Origin: an uncultured Saprospiraceae bacterium
GTDB lineage: Bacteria > Bacteroidota > Bacteroidia > Chitinophagales > Saprospiraceae
Direction: 5' to 3'
Length of the DNA stretch: 44,880 bases
Assembly: GCA_937934275.1 (NCBI GenBank)
Contig: CALHAM010000080.1
Span: 1-44,880 of the forward strand
Shown: piece after piece, positions 10,241-19,394 of the stretch
Layout: every line of letters begins with the position of its first letter
How positions within the stretch are numbered: position 1 is the stretch's first letter
The notes under the pieces: generated by a model
What the model saw: the letters and a program-made list of their open reading frames with translations, nothing else
The model's database searches: none
What the model was told of the DNA's origin: nothing
Program-made: the position numbers and the translations under genes

Positions 10241-10295
10241 AGGGTTGTCTTGTTTTGAACCGTTGGATGGGCAAAGGCTTAGGCCAATGGAGGGA

Positions 10296-10303
10296 CAAAA
10301 GTA
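10296..10303 (-). promoter_or_regulatory. Putative -7 element of the parC promoter
   Basis: TACTTTTG on the minus strand matches TAnnTTTG and lies 55 bases before the preferred parC start. A TTTG (10328-10331) sits 24 bases further upstream, slightly longer than the usual spacing. It also argues against the longer parC start at 10330. Confidence 0.45.
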
Positions 10304-10366
10304 GGATAAATGGGCTTTATTTTGAAACAAAAGTTTTTAAAAATGGGTGTTCAGGGCGTGTCTGCC

Positions 10367-12325
10367 TCAACGTCGACACAAGGCTCGCCACAAAAGAGCA
10401 GCGTCGTGCCAGAGGTTCCAGTTTTTGGCATACAAAAAGTTGAGGCGATGGATTTCATCCTTAGTCAGCTGGCTTTCCGGCATTACCCTGTTTTGAGCCG
10501 AGACTTCGTCGGGCGTTTCTACCAGTGATGCTGGTGAAAATACGGCCGGCGGCAATGGAGGGAGCTGATCCAGTGGATTGGCGGGCACGTAACCCACCCA
10601 GGTTTTGCGACCCAAGAGCACAGACAGTCCGTTTTGAAGGATGCGCTCTCGGTTTGCAGGAGACCCCACCAAGAGCAACCATGGGCTGAGTAGCAACAAC
10701 AGGACGCAAGCGGCCAAATCGAAGGCGCGCTTGGCGCGGCGGTGTTCGGGGCGGGCCAGTCGGAAGGTAGGTGCAGCAGAGTACAGTTCACCGGGGCGGT
10801 CCCTACTGCTACTGCCGATAATTTGGTTGCTGCCTTCGGCCAAGATTTTGTATCGAAGACGGGGGCCGAGGCGCTGCATAGCGTCGAACACATCGCTCAG
10901 GGCCATATCTCGAGTGCAAAAAATGATCTCATCGACCCGGAAGAGGGGTACTAGGAGATTTAAGCGATGCAGTTGGTCGGGGGGCAGTGTGGTGGTCAGC
11001 TGCCAGGCTATTTCGGCGCGCTGGAGCAATTGCTGAGCGCGCTCGCTTTCGGCGGGGCTGCCTACGATGAGGATATTTCGGCGAAGCCCTCGCCCGATGT
11101 TCCAGCTGCGGTACTCCATAAAATAGAGCAGCACGCGCAACAGCAGTAGCCCTGTGGCCGTCCAGATGGCACCCAACAGCAACACGGCGCGCGAGGGGCG
11201 AAAAGCCTGGTCGAGAAAACCATAAACCGCAGCCAACAGGACGGTGCCCACACCCACATTGCGCAGTAGACGAACCAAATCGTAGCGGCGGTCGTAGCTG
11301 CCGCCCAACCACAGCGCCATCAACCACACGCTTACGTAGAGAGGGAAGTTGAACCATAATATAGCCGGCTGGAAATAATCGGGATTTTTGTAGTAGTAAT
11401 GCGCCCAAAAATCCTTGAGCGCTACCAGCCCGCCATACATCAGAGCGGCATCCAGAAGCGGCAACCACGTGCGATGAACAGCCCGAACCAACAGAGCAAT
11501 CAACGCGCGCAGGGCAATGGCGACCTGCAAAACGAGGACCAACAGACCAGCGCCGCGGCGCCGAAAATGCTTCCGGGCAAAGATGATCATGGCCTCGTAG
11601 AAGCGCCGCACGTAGCGAAAATCTTTTTGCGTACTTTCCCCTTTGTAGTGTAAGATGCGCGTTTGAGGGTAGTAGTAGTTGTGAAAACCCGCCTGCCAAA
11701 GGCGATACGACAGGTCAATATCCTCTCCGTACATGAAGAAGGCCTCGTCGAGCAAGCCCGCCCGCTCCAAGGCGGTGCGTCGAATGAACATGAAGCAGCC
11801 GGCCAGCACTTCTACGGGGTGCGTTTGGTGGGGGTCCAAATGGCCCATATAATAGCCGTTAAAACGTTGGCTGCGCGGAAACAGCGCGCCCAACCCTATC
11901 ATTTTGCTAAACGAAACCCAAGGCGTCGGAAAACCGCGCTTGCTCTCGGGCAAGTACTGGCCGCTGCCGTCGAGCATGCGCACCCCTACCGCCCCTGCAT
12001 CGGGGTGAGCCTCCATAAAGGCGAGACAATGCCGAAAAGTATCCTCCTCGACCAGCGTATCAGGGTTGAGCAACAGCACATAATCGCCTCGGCTGCGGCG
12101 AATGGCCTGGTTGTTGGCTGCGGCAAAGCCCACATTCTCCTTATTGGCAATGAGGTTAACTTCAGGGAAACGCCGCCTGACCATGTCCACCGAGTCGTCG
12201 CTTGAGGCGTTATCCACTACCCACACTTCGCCCTCTACGCCCGCTAAGGCGCGTCGCACGGAAAGCAGACACTGCTCCAAAAAAGCGCTGACATTGTAGC
12301 TGACGATGATCACCGACAAGCGCAT
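10367..12325 (-). CDS. GT2 glycosyltransferase fused to a degenerate sugar-transferase-like membrane region
   Basis: A 652-residue membrane glycosyltransferase. Residues 1-235 form a GT2 (GT-A) domain of the rhamnosyl/galactofuranosyl-like kind: LSVIIVSYN at the N-terminus, VVDNASSDDS at 36-45, the NPD metal motif (87-89) in LLLNPDT and the acidic ED at 201-202 in GEDIDLSYR. Membrane helices follow at about 259-283, 326-341, 357-371 and 380-402. From about residue 415 the sequence resembles polyprenyl glycosylphosphotransferases (NILIVGS, then KRAFDLAAC plus a hydrophobic helix, later VLLGRKTWVGYVP). The catalytic block normally between the helix and that last motif is missing. The GT2 half is probably active in making surface polysaccharide; the C-terminal half is probably a structural remnant. 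No other polysaccharide genes are adjacent. Confidence 0.87.
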   Translation of the reverse strand: MRLSVIIVSYNVSAFLEQCLLSVRRALAGVEGEVWVVDNASSDDSVDMVRRRFPEVNLIANKENVGFAAANNQAIRRSRGDYVLLLNPDTLVEEDTFRHCLAFMEAHPDAGAVGVRMLDGSGQYLPESKRGFPTPWVSFSKMIGLGALFPRSQRFNGYYMGHLDPHQTHPVEVLAGCFMFIRRTALERAGLLDEAFFMYGEDIDLSYRLWQAGFHNYYYPQTRILHYKGESTQKDFRYVRRFYEAMIIFARKHFRRRGAGLLVLVLQVAIALRALIALLVRAVHRTWLPLLDAALMYGGLVALKDFWAHYYYKNPDYFQPAILWFNFPLYVSVWLMALWLGGSYDRRYDLVRLLRNVGVGTVLLAAVYGFLDQAFRPSRAVLLLGAIWTATGLLLLRVLLYFMEYRSWNIGRGLRRNILIVGSPAESERAQQLLQRAEIAWQLTTTLPPDQLHRLNLLVPLFRVDEIIFCTRDMALSDVFDAMQRLGPRLRYKILAEGSNQIIGSSSRDRPGELYSAAPTFRLARPEHRRAKRAFDLAACVLLLLLSPWLLLVGSPANRERILQNGLSVLLGRKTWVGYVPANPLDQLPPLPPAVFSPASLVETPDEVSAQNRVMPESQLTKDEIHRLNFLYAKNWNLWHDAALLWRALCRR

Positions 12326-12457
12326 GGCGCAAAAGTGCAGCGCCTTTGGCCTTCGACGTGTAACCTTTCTCTGGATAATGCCCCTCTACCAATGGCCCTA
12401 GCCAATATTAGCACACTCTCAACTTTCAAAATTTTTCCTTTTTCTGCCTCTCGCCCC

Positions 12458-12465
12458 TACCTTTG
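12458..12465 (+). promoter_or_regulatory. Putative -7 element upstream of the ppiD-like gene
   Basis: TACCTTTG matches TAnnTTTG and lies 69 bases before the ATG at 12535, in the 209-bp divergent gap between the glycosyltransferase and the PpiD-like gene. No clean TTTG is seen at -33; the upstream stretch is T-rich. Confidence 0.45.
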
Positions 12466-12534
12466 CGTCTGCTTTTTTAGAAGCGCCTTGTGTTTTCGGT
12501 TTTAAAAATTTGACGATCAACTTTTTGTGACAAA

Positions 12535-14655
12535 ATGGCCTTAATCGGAACGATTCGCAAAAACGGGTGGATACTCATTGTGCTCATGGTCTTGGCTTTG
12601 GGCGGGTTTATCCTAATGGACATTATCAGCAATGCTCAGCGCTACAGCTCTGGCGACATCAATACCATCGGTAAGGTGAAAGGCGTCGAAATTAAGCGCT
12701 CGGAATTCGACACTTACGAAAAACTCATTTACTCCAACCCACAACCCGGCATGGGCTATCAAATCCGCCAGCAAGTGTGGGACTACTTCGTGCAGCGCAC
12801 TTTACTAGAAAAAGAAGCCGAAACCACGGGCCTGGGCGTCGGCAAAGAGGAGCTCTTAGACCTACAATTCGGGCAAAACCTCAGCCCAGTGATCCTCCAG
12901 CGCTTCTCTACACCAGACGGCCAGCCCAACCGCGAACAGCTGAATAACATCAAAAACGCCATCGAATCGGGTAATTTTACAGACCCGATGAATCGCGCTT
13001 TTTGGGCTACTCAGGAAAAAGAAATCATCACCGAACGCTTGCAGGAAAAGTTCAGTGCTTTGATCACAAAGGCCGTATACGCACCCAACTGGCAAGCCGA
13101 AATGGCTTATCGGGAAAGCAACCAGCGCGCCAACTTTTTATATGTGCGCATTCCCTACGACAAAGTGGCCGATAGCGAGATAACGCTCTCCGATGCCGAC
13201 TTTGAGGCTTATTTGAAGGAAAATCCGCGCTTGTACTATCAATTCGACGAGACACGCGTGGTAGAATACGTCGAGCTGAACGTGTACCCCACACAAAGCG
13301 ATAGCGCCGCTGCCTATGAGGCCGCCTGGAAACTGTGGGAGGGGTTGCGCACTGCCGAGGACGATTCGCTCTACACCGTGATGAACCGCGGCACGGTGGA
13401 TAGCCGCTTCCGCAAAAAGGACGAGTTGCCCGCCGCTGCTGCAGACTCGCTGAGTACGGCGCCGGTAGGCACGCTGGTGGGTCCTTTCTACGACCAAGGC
13501 AATTGGGTGGTAGCCAAAGTTTTGGGCCGCAAGCTCGTGCCCGACTCCGTACAAGCGCGACACATCCTCCTGCGCGATGCAACGCCTGAAAACGAAAAGA
13601 AGATCGACAGCCTCATGGAGCTACTGACCTCGAAGAAGGCTCGTTTCGACTCGCTGGCGGTGGCCAACAGCCAAGACCCCGGCTCAGCCTCTAAAGGCGG
13701 CGATTTGGGCTGGTTTCCCGAGGGCGTCATGGTACCGGAGTTCAATGCAGCTTGTTTTTACGACTCCGAAATCGGCAAATACTACAAGGTGTCTACCCAG
13801 TTTGGGTGGCACCTCATCGAGGTTACGGGCAAAAAGTTCTTGAACAACCAAGCCGGTGTTCGGCTAGCCACCCTGAAACAGCCCCTCGAGCCGAGCAAGG
13901 AAACTCAGCAGCGCGTCAAAGACAAAGCGCTGCAGATCCTCCAGCAGGCCAAAACACGCCAAGATTTAATCGAGTTAGCCAAAAAAGAGGGCTACATGGT
14001 CCTGCCTAGTCAGCCATTGAAAGCTACTGACTTCACCCTTAGTGCTTTTGCCCAAGGCGAAGAAGCGCGCGAAATCGTGCGCTGGGCCTTCGAGGCGAAA
14101 ACCAAAGTAGACGCCGTAGCCCAAGAGATCTTCTCTTTCCGAGACCCTAACGGCGGCTATTTCGACAGCAAGTACGTGCTGGTAGCGCTCAAAGACATCA
14201 CACCGGCGGGTCCCGCGACTGTAGCTACCCTCAAGAAAAATCCGCGTGCCGAGATAGAAGTGCGCAATCGGAAAAAGGCCGAAATAATCAAAAACAAGAT
14301 TAGGGCTAAAACTGACCTGAACGCTCTAGCTGCCGAATGGGGCGTCGTTGTGGATACCGCTCAGAACATTACCATCATCCAAACTGCCCTACCCACCGCT
14401 GGCTCTGAGCCGCGCTTAGTAGGTGCTGTATTCCATTTGGCTAAAGGAGGCGCCACTACCAAGCCTATTGCGGGCAATAGCGGCGTTTATGTGGCTCGTC
14501 TGCTCGAAGATATCCCCCAAATGGCTACTCCGCCCGATTTGGCCTTGTTCCGCCGTCAGGCAACGTCTTCGGCTTTGTCGGCCCTCCGTATCAGATGGCT
14601 CACCCTTTGGCGTAAGTACGCCGACATCGACGACTACCGCAGCCGCTTCTTTTAA
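12535..14655 (+). CDS. ppiD: PpiD-like peptidylprolyl isomerase (SurA/PpiD family)
   Basis: A 706-residue membrane-anchored folding factor. A single N-terminal helix (about residues 11-30, NGWILIVLMVLALGG) anchors it in the inner membrane with the bulk in the periplasm. Residues about 35-270 match the SurA_N-like chaperone region. A parvulin rotamase domain lies at about 339-432: QARHILLRD at 340-348, then SKGGDLGWFPEG and FGWHLIEVTGKK. The C-terminal region, 440-706, is poorly defined. The layout matches PpiD, which helps newly exported proteins fold. It is transcribed alone: a promoter-like element precedes it and a hairpin terminator follows. The symbol is by domain architecture; function within Bacteroidota is inferred. 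Confidence 0.9.
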   Translation: MALIGTIRKNGWILIVLMVLALGGFILMDIISNAQRYSSGDINTIGKVKGVEIKRSEFDTYEKLIYSNPQPGMGYQIRQQVWDYFVQRTLLEKEAETTGLGVGKEELLDLQFGQNLSPVILQRFSTPDGQPNREQLNNIKNAIESGNFTDPMNRAFWATQEKEIITERLQEKFSALITKAVYAPNWQAEMAYRESNQRANFLYVRIPYDKVADSEITLSDADFEAYLKENPRLYYQFDETRVVEYVELNVYPTQSDSAAAYEAAWKLWEGLRTAEDDSLYTVMNRGTVDSRFRKKDELPAAAADSLSTAPVGTLVGPFYDQGNWVVAKVLGRKLVPDSVQARHILLRDATPENEKKIDSLMELLTSKKARFDSLAVANSQDPGSASKGGDLGWFPEGVMVPEFNAACFYDSEIGKYYKVSTQFGWHLIEVTGKKFLNNQAGVRLATLKQPLEPSKETQQRVKDKALQILQQAKTRQDLIELAKKEGYMVLPSQPLKATDFTLSAFAQGEEAREIVRWAFEAKTKVDAVAQEIFSFRDPNGGYFDSKYVLVALKDITPAGPATVATLKKNPRAEIEVRNRKKAEIIKNKIRAKTDLNALAAEWGVVVDTAQNITIIQTALPTAGSEPRLVGAVFHLAKGGATTKPIAGNSGVYVARLLEDIPQMATPPDLALFRRQATSSALSALRIRWLTLWRKYADIDDYRSRFF

Positions 14656-14717
14656 ATGGATAGCCCCCTGTTATAACCTGCCTTGCAGCAGCGGCAAGCC
14701 GCTGTGCTCAAATGGCT

Positions 14718-14757
14718 GCGAGGGCGCGGGGACATCCCAGGCGCCCTCGCGGCTTTT
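14718..14757 (+). terminator. Rho-independent-type terminator after ppiD
   Basis: A perfect 10-bp stem GCGAGGGCGC (14718-14727) / GCGCCCTCGC (14741-14750) with a 13-base loop, followed by GGCTTTT. The T-run is short, so strength is uncertain. Confidence 0.6.
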
Positions 14758-14845
14758 AAGAGCCAAAAATGGCACCCTCCCCCTGCGATATTCGTATCTT
14801 CCGCACTTAGAAAAGTAAAGTCCTCCTCACCAAAACATCTTGCTC

Positions 14846-15409
14846 ATGACCTTTACCGAACAAGATTATCTCAACTTTCTGCGCAAGGTAGAGCGCTACA
14901 AGGAGGTGCTTCAAAACACTGAGCGCTATCGCCAGTATTGGGAAGCAGAACTTAAACCCGCTCTATTAGAACACCTGCGCAAGGCCGCCGAATTGGCCCA
15001 GCTGCCCTGCTTGGTAGAGGAGCGCTCCGAAATCCGCAATTTGGGGGCTTTAGTCCTCTCGCTCGGCCACAGCCAAAGCGGCTTAGGCGAACCTCTGGGC
15101 GAAGGGCTGCACCGCGATCTGATCAAACACAATGGCTCGCTGGTCTATCAGCAGCTCTTCAACGGTAAGATCATGGTCATGATCAACTACCCCTACATCG
15201 AACGCTACGGCCAGCCTCAGCCGCCCAAAACCCTAGCCATCTACCGACCCGAGGAAATCAAGGAGCCTTACGTCATCCGGCACTTAGAGACGTTTATTTC
15301 CGAAATTACCTTTTGGGAAGACTACGACGATGACCGGCCTGACGAAAACCAGCGCATCGGCTTCAAACTCAACTTTGAGCGCGCAGAGGTACGCGAAAAG
15401 GAGAATTAG
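14846..15409 (+). CDS. Conserved hypothetical protein
   Basis: A 187-residue soluble protein with no signal peptide or membrane segment. I do not recognise a named domain. The N-terminal third is helical and charged (KVERYKEVLQNTERYRQYW, residues about 14-32). The middle has SLGHSQSGLGEP and GKIMVMINYPYIERYG, and the C-terminus has an acidic WEDYDDDRPDEN stretch. Composition and codon use look like the neighbours, so it is a real gene. The ATG at 14846 is preferred to a TTG two codons upstream. It is flanked by a hairpin on the left (14718) and a poorly defined 198-bp gap on the right, so it is probably expressed singly. Function unknown. Confidence 0.75.
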   Translation: MTFTEQDYLNFLRKVERYKEVLQNTERYRQYWEAELKPALLEHLRKAAELAQLPCLVEERSEIRNLGALVLSLGHSQSGLGEPLGEGLHRDLIKHNGSLVYQQLFNGKIMVMINYPYIERYGQPQPPKTLAIYRPEEIKEPYVIRHLETFISEITFWEDYDDDRPDENQRIGFKLNFERAEVREKEN

Positions 15410-15607
15410 AGAGAACGCGCCCTCCTTGCAGGGTTCGGCTCCGTAGGCCAGGGCAAGAGCAAGGCTATTCCCACACGGGCGGCTAGAGCCTTTAGGCCGT
15501 TGAGGCTAACGCCTTCATCCGAAGTTTTTTTCTTTTAATATAAAAAAAGCAGTGTCCGTCGCAGAGGCCGTTAATCTTGTCGTCCCCTTTGTAAAGCGTC
15601 TCCTTCC

Positions 15608-17068
15608 ATGAAAAGAGTTTTTGTCCAGACGACTGCCCATTGCCCTTTAGCTGCCTTAGTGCTGTTTTTGCAGTGCGCCGTCCCATTAACCTCACAGGAA
15701 ATTTGGAATTTAGAGCGATGCATTCGGCATGCCCAAGAGGCCAACCTGCTCGTTCGTCAGGCGCAGACAAGCGCCCGCGTGGCTATGATGTCGGAGCGCC
15801 AGGCAAAAGCCAGCCGATTGCCCTCGGTCAACGCCAATTCCACTTTAGGCGAGCAGTTTGGGCGCACCATTGACCCGGCAACCAACCAGTTCGTTACCTC
15901 CGGCATCACCTTCAACAGCATTGGCCTGACGGCTAGTGTGCCGCTGTTTGCTGGCGGACAAATCCATCACAGTATTCGACAAGCCTACTGGGACACCCAA
16001 GCTGCCCTAGCAGATGCTGCCCAAACGACCAACAACTTGGCCCTTCAAGTGGCTCAGGCCTACCTCAACGTCTTGTTGGCGGAAGAGCAGCGCGAGATCG
16101 CTCGCCGTCGGGTCGAACAAGCCCGCCTCCAGCTGGAAACCACGGCCAAACTCGTCGAGGTCGGAAGTGCCCCGGTCGCCGACCGCTTCAACGCCCAAGC
16201 CCAACTGGTGCGCGAAGAACAGCTGGCCGTGCAGGCGCAAAACACCCTCGACTTGGCCATGCTCGCCCTCAAACAACTGCTCCAACTCGAACCCGAGTAC
16301 GACTTGCGCATCGAGCGCCCGCGCATCGAGCCTCCTATAGACCCCGCCCCCGAAACCCTATCGCTAACCTCGGTCTATGCTGTAGCTCAAGAGACCCAAC
16401 CCAGCGTTAGAGCTGCCCACTTCCGCGTCAAAAGCGCTCAGGTAGGGGTGGCCTTGGCTAAAGCTGCTTATTACCCCAACATAACGCTGTTTGCCAGCCT
16501 CAACACCAACTACTCCTCCCGGTTTCGCGACTTCAACAATCCCCAAATTTTGGGTACCGTACTCGGCCCCCCCGTTACTGTGCGCATTAACGAGATAGAC
16601 GTACCCGTACAGCAATACGTCAACATCATCGAGTTCCCACGCTTGTCTTATTTTGAACAGATAGAGCGCAACTTCGGCCAAGGCTTTGGCCTCCAAATCA
16701 GCGTGCCCATCTACCAAAACGGCCGCAACCGCCTTAGCGTCGAGCGCGCGCACTTAGGCGTCGTCAGCGCTCAGTTGCAAGAAAACCAGGTGCAACAGCA
16801 ACTGAAAAACGACCTCCAAACGGCCCTAGCCAACGCTCGGGCCAGCCGCTTACAGTTGGAGGCCGCCCAAAAAACCTACGAGTCTATGCAGGCCGCCTTC
16901 ACGAACACGGAACGACGCTACCAACTCGGTGCGGCCAACCTGCTTGAGTTCACCACCGCCCGCAACAACCGCGACAACGCCGAAAATGACCTCCTCATCG
17001 CTCGCTACGACTTCATCTTCCGATTAAAAATTTTGGACTTCTATTTAGGCAGAGAAATCAAACTTTGA
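15608..17068 (+). CDS. TolC family outer membrane efflux protein
   Basis: A 486-residue outer membrane channel protein. The signal peptide covers about residues 1-29 (ending LTS-Q). The two outer membrane efflux protein (OEP) repeats are visible as long alanine- and glutamine-rich coiled-coil helices (ALQVAQAYLNVLLAEEQREI in the first half, ANARASRLQLEAAQKTYES in the second). Glycine-rich strand regions such as LTASVPLFAGGQ and LQISVPIYQNGRN precede each helix pair. TolC forms a trimeric channel and works with a membrane fusion protein and an inner-membrane pump. The next gene is the fusion protein, 74 bp downstream, so the two form an operon. No pump gene follows. The substrate cannot be predicted. 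Confidence 0.93.
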   Translation: MKRVFVQTTAHCPLAALVLFLQCAVPLTSQEIWNLERCIRHAQEANLLVRQAQTSARVAMMSERQAKASRLPSVNANSTLGEQFGRTIDPATNQFVTSGITFNSIGLTASVPLFAGGQIHHSIRQAYWDTQAALADAAQTTNNLALQVAQAYLNVLLAEEQREIARRRVEQARLQLETTAKLVEVGSAPVADRFNAQAQLVREEQLAVQAQNTLDLAMLALKQLLQLEPEYDLRIERPRIEPPIDPAPETLSLTSVYAVAQETQPSVRAAHFRVKSAQVGVALAKAAYYPNITLFASLNTNYSSRFRDFNNPQILGTVLGPPVTVRINEIDVPVQQYVNIIEFPRLSYFEQIERNFGQGFGLQISVPIYQNGRNRLSVERAHLGVVSAQLQENQVQQQLKNDLQTALANARASRLQLEAAQKTYESMQAAFTNTERRYQLGAANLLEFTTARNNRDNAENDLLIARYDFIFRLKILDFYLGREIKL

Positions 17069-17142
17069 GCCTGTCGGCAAAGAAGCCAACAGCGCCCACT
17101 CGAAAACGCAACACTACCCAAACGACTTATCCAAGTATTGTT

Positions 17143-18612
17143 ATGGCCGAATCGATAAAAAACAAAAAAAATAAGAGACTTCTGTACGCAGGATTAGGAC
17201 TACTCCTCCTGATCCTGATTGCCGTCATCGTCAAAGCGCGCCAAGCCCCTAAGGGCGAGCCTGTTACCTTAGAAAAAGTACAGCGGCGCACCATTCGGGA
17301 AGTAGTAAGCGCCAGCGGCAAGATTTTCCCTGAAACAGAGGTGAAAATCAGCTCCGACGTATCGGGCGAAATTGTGGAGCTCTTTGTGCGCGAAGGGGAC
17401 TCTGTAGTAGCAGGCCAGATATTGGCCAAAATTCGACCCGACGAGTATCAAAGTGCCGTAGAACGCGGCCAAGCAGCGCTCAACAGCGCTCAGGCACAGC
17501 GCCAAATCTCTACTGCCGCTTCCGAAAGCACCAGCGCGCAAATTGAGCAGCTGAGAGCGGAAAAAAACCGCGTAGCCGCGCAATTAGACGCCGCCAAAAG
17601 CGCTCACCGACGCAACGAACAACTCTACAACGAGCGCGTCATTTCGCAACAAGACTTTGAGAACTCGCTCAGCAACCTGCGCACCTTGGAGAGCGCCTAT
17701 GCCGCGGCAGAGGCCGCCTTAAAAGCGGCTGAGAAAAACCTCGCCAGCGCCCGCGAAAACATTCGCGTGGCCGAATTCGGCATCTCCAGTGCTCAAGCTA
17801 CGCTTAAAGAGCTGCGCACAAGCCTGCAAAAGACCATCGTGGTGGCGCCGGTGAGCGGCATCATCAGCAAACTTAACATCGAAAAAGGCGAACGCGTTGT
17901 CGGTACCCTCCAAATGGCCGGCACAGAGATGATGCGCATTGCCAACCTCCACTCCATGGAAGTGCAGGTGGAAGTGAGCGAAAACGACATCCTCAAAGTC
18001 TCCGTTGGCGACGAGGCCGACATTGAAGTGGATGCCTACTTAGGCCGCACGTTTAAGGGCCGAGTGTCGGAAATTGCCAGTAGTGCGAGCAACGTGATCA
18101 GTGCTACTGGGGCTGCTACCGTCTCGCTCAACACCGACCAAGTCACCAACTTCATTGTGAAGGTGCGCATTGACCCTAACTCTTACACCGACTTAGTGCG
18201 CGACGGCCGTCGGTATCCTTTCCGGCCCGGCATGTCTGCCTCCGTAGACATTTATACCCATACGGTAGAAGACGCTCTGAGCGTGCCCATCATCGCCGTA
18301 ACCGCGCGCAGCGATGAAAACAGCACCACAGCGGCCGCCTCTTCCTCAAAAGAGGATAACTCAACCGAAAATAAAACAAGCAGCCGCGCGGGCGCAGCCC
18401 TAACACGCGAAGTCGTCTTTGTGGCTGTTGGCGACACTGTCGCTATGCGCGAAGTGAAAACCGGCATTCAAGACAACGACTACATCGAAATTATCTCCGG
18501 TTTGCAAGAAGGCGAATGGGTCGTTACTGGCCCTTACAGTGCTATTGCACGAAAACTTAAATCGGGCAGCCGAATACGCCAAGAAAAAAAGAAAAACAAG
18601 GAGGAAGAGTGA
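17143..18612 (+). CDS. HlyD/MacA-type efflux periplasmic adaptor (membrane fusion protein)
   Basis: A 489-residue adaptor. One N-terminal transmembrane helix (about residues 12-32) anchors it in the inner membrane. A lipoyl/barrel-sandwich half-motif follows (SDVSGEIVELFVREGDSV, about 68-85). Next comes a long alanine-rich coiled-coil hairpin (about 100-225) and the second lipoyl half (VVAPVSGIISKLNIEKGE). Beta-barrel and membrane-proximal domains follow, with a C-terminal RIRQEKKKNKEEE tail. A serine/threonine-rich linker with many acidic residues (about 390-410) interrupts the membrane-proximal part, which is a little unusual. The ATG at 17143 is preferred to a TTG at 17065 overlapping the tolC stop. 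MacA-type adaptors usually precede a MacB ABC permease; here a small membrane protein follows instead. Confidence 0.92.
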   Translation: MAESIKNKKNKRLLYAGLGLLLLILIAVIVKARQAPKGEPVTLEKVQRRTIREVVSASGKIFPETEVKISSDVSGEIVELFVREGDSVVAGQILAKIRPDEYQSAVERGQAALNSAQAQRQISTAASESTSAQIEQLRAEKNRVAAQLDAAKSAHRRNEQLYNERVISQQDFENSLSNLRTLESAYAAAEAALKAAEKNLASARENIRVAEFGISSAQATLKELRTSLQKTIVVAPVSGIISKLNIEKGERVVGTLQMAGTEMMRIANLHSMEVQVEVSENDILKVSVGDEADIEVDAYLGRTFKGRVSEIASSASNVISATGAATVSLNTDQVTNFIVKVRIDPNSYTDLVRDGRRYPFRPGMSASVDIYTHTVEDALSVPIIAVTARSDENSTTAAASSSKEDNSTENKTSSRAGAALTREVVFVAVGDTVAMREVKTGIQDNDYIEIISGLQEGEWVVTGPYSAIARKLKSGSRIRQEKKKNKEEE

Positions 18613-18784
18613 GGAAGAGCCGTGGGTAAAAGCGATAGGGCCGAGCAACGCCGCAGAGCAAGGAATTTGGTCTTGAGCCGCTTTGCTCTTTTCTCAAAAG
18701 TACTGCCGACCTTTGCGGGTCGGAATTTCTTTAGGGTGTTGGCGCCTCAGGAGGCAAGCCAACGATGTTTTGCCGACTCCTTTT

Positions 18785-19291
18785 ATGGAAGAAAATCGCT
18801 CTGCTGCTTCGGATGCTGTACCGCCGCCTGCCAACGGGCGCTCTGGCCCAGTGTTGCTTTCGTCCAACTGGACTTTGTTCTGGCGCGTGTTCCTACCTGT
18901 GTTTGGCACGGTATTCCTCAGCGGTTTTTGGCTGCTGATGTGGCTGACGCCTGCCGATGAGCTCTACTTGCGCTATTCTATCTGGTGGCCGAGAAGCCTC
19001 TCGCTGGGGCTTTGGCTGTTGTGGCTCCTGTACGTCAAGTGGTCGCTCTGGCCGCTCAAGCGCATCGATGCCGACGATGCCTATGTGTATGTCACCAACT
19101 ATTGGACTACCGTGCGCTACTTGTGGGCCGATGTGGAGCGCATCGAGTCGCGCCGCATAGCGGGCAAACGCGCTGCTCTGCTGCACCTCAAAGGCCCTGG
19201 GCGCTTCGGCCAACAAATTCGCTTCCTCCCCGGTTCGCATTGTTTTGAGTGGCTGCGCCAGCGAGGAATTTCGGTAGAAGAGACGCGATGA
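18785..19291 (+). CDS. Small membrane protein with PH-like cytoplasmic tail
   Basis: A 168-residue protein with two predicted membrane helices: LFWRVFLPVFGTVFLSGFWL (about 29-48) and LSLGLWLLWLLYVKWSLWPL (about 72-91). A beta-rich soluble tail follows (DADDAYVYVTNYWTTVRYLW, then IAGKRAALLHLKGPGRFGQQ), resembling bacterial PH/YcxB-like domains. The ATG at 18785 is chosen because the hydrophobic profile starts there; the upstream in-frame residues look non-coding. It follows the adaptor gene by 172 bp with a small hairpin between them, so it may be in the tolC operon or separate. The function is unknown, and the PH-like assignment is from the strand pattern only. Confidence 0.6.
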   Translation: MEENRSAASDAVPPPANGRSGPVLLSSNWTLFWRVFLPVFGTVFLSGFWLLMWLTPADELYLRYSIWWPRSLSLGLWLLWLLYVKWSLWPLKRIDADDAYVYVTNYWTTVRYLWADVERIESRRIAGKRAALLHLKGPGRFGQQIRFLPGSHCFEWLRQRGISVEETR

Positions 19292-19394
19292 GGAAGACTC
19301 CAGTCTGCTGGATTGAGGTCACTAGGCGAGGCTTTGCCACAGCTCGTGGCGTTTGGGAGAGTGCTGCAGTGGCGCTGTTTTGCTGTTTGTGTCT

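Noticed and set aside
12407-12420. TTAGCACACTC-like sequence resembling half of a CIRCE heat-shock operator.
   Set aside because: There is no matching inverted half-site, and no CIRCE was found upstream of dnaK.
15495-15535. Possible terminator after the hypothetical gene (GGCCGTT/AACGCC stem and a later T7 run).
   Set aside because: The stem needs a bulge and lies 11 bases from the T-run; the alternative CTTC/GAAG stem is only 4 bp.
17065-17142. TTG start for the adaptor protein overlapping the tolC stop.
   Set aside because: The ATG at 17143 is followed directly by the basic residues and membrane helix expected for the family; the extra 26 residues have no such features.
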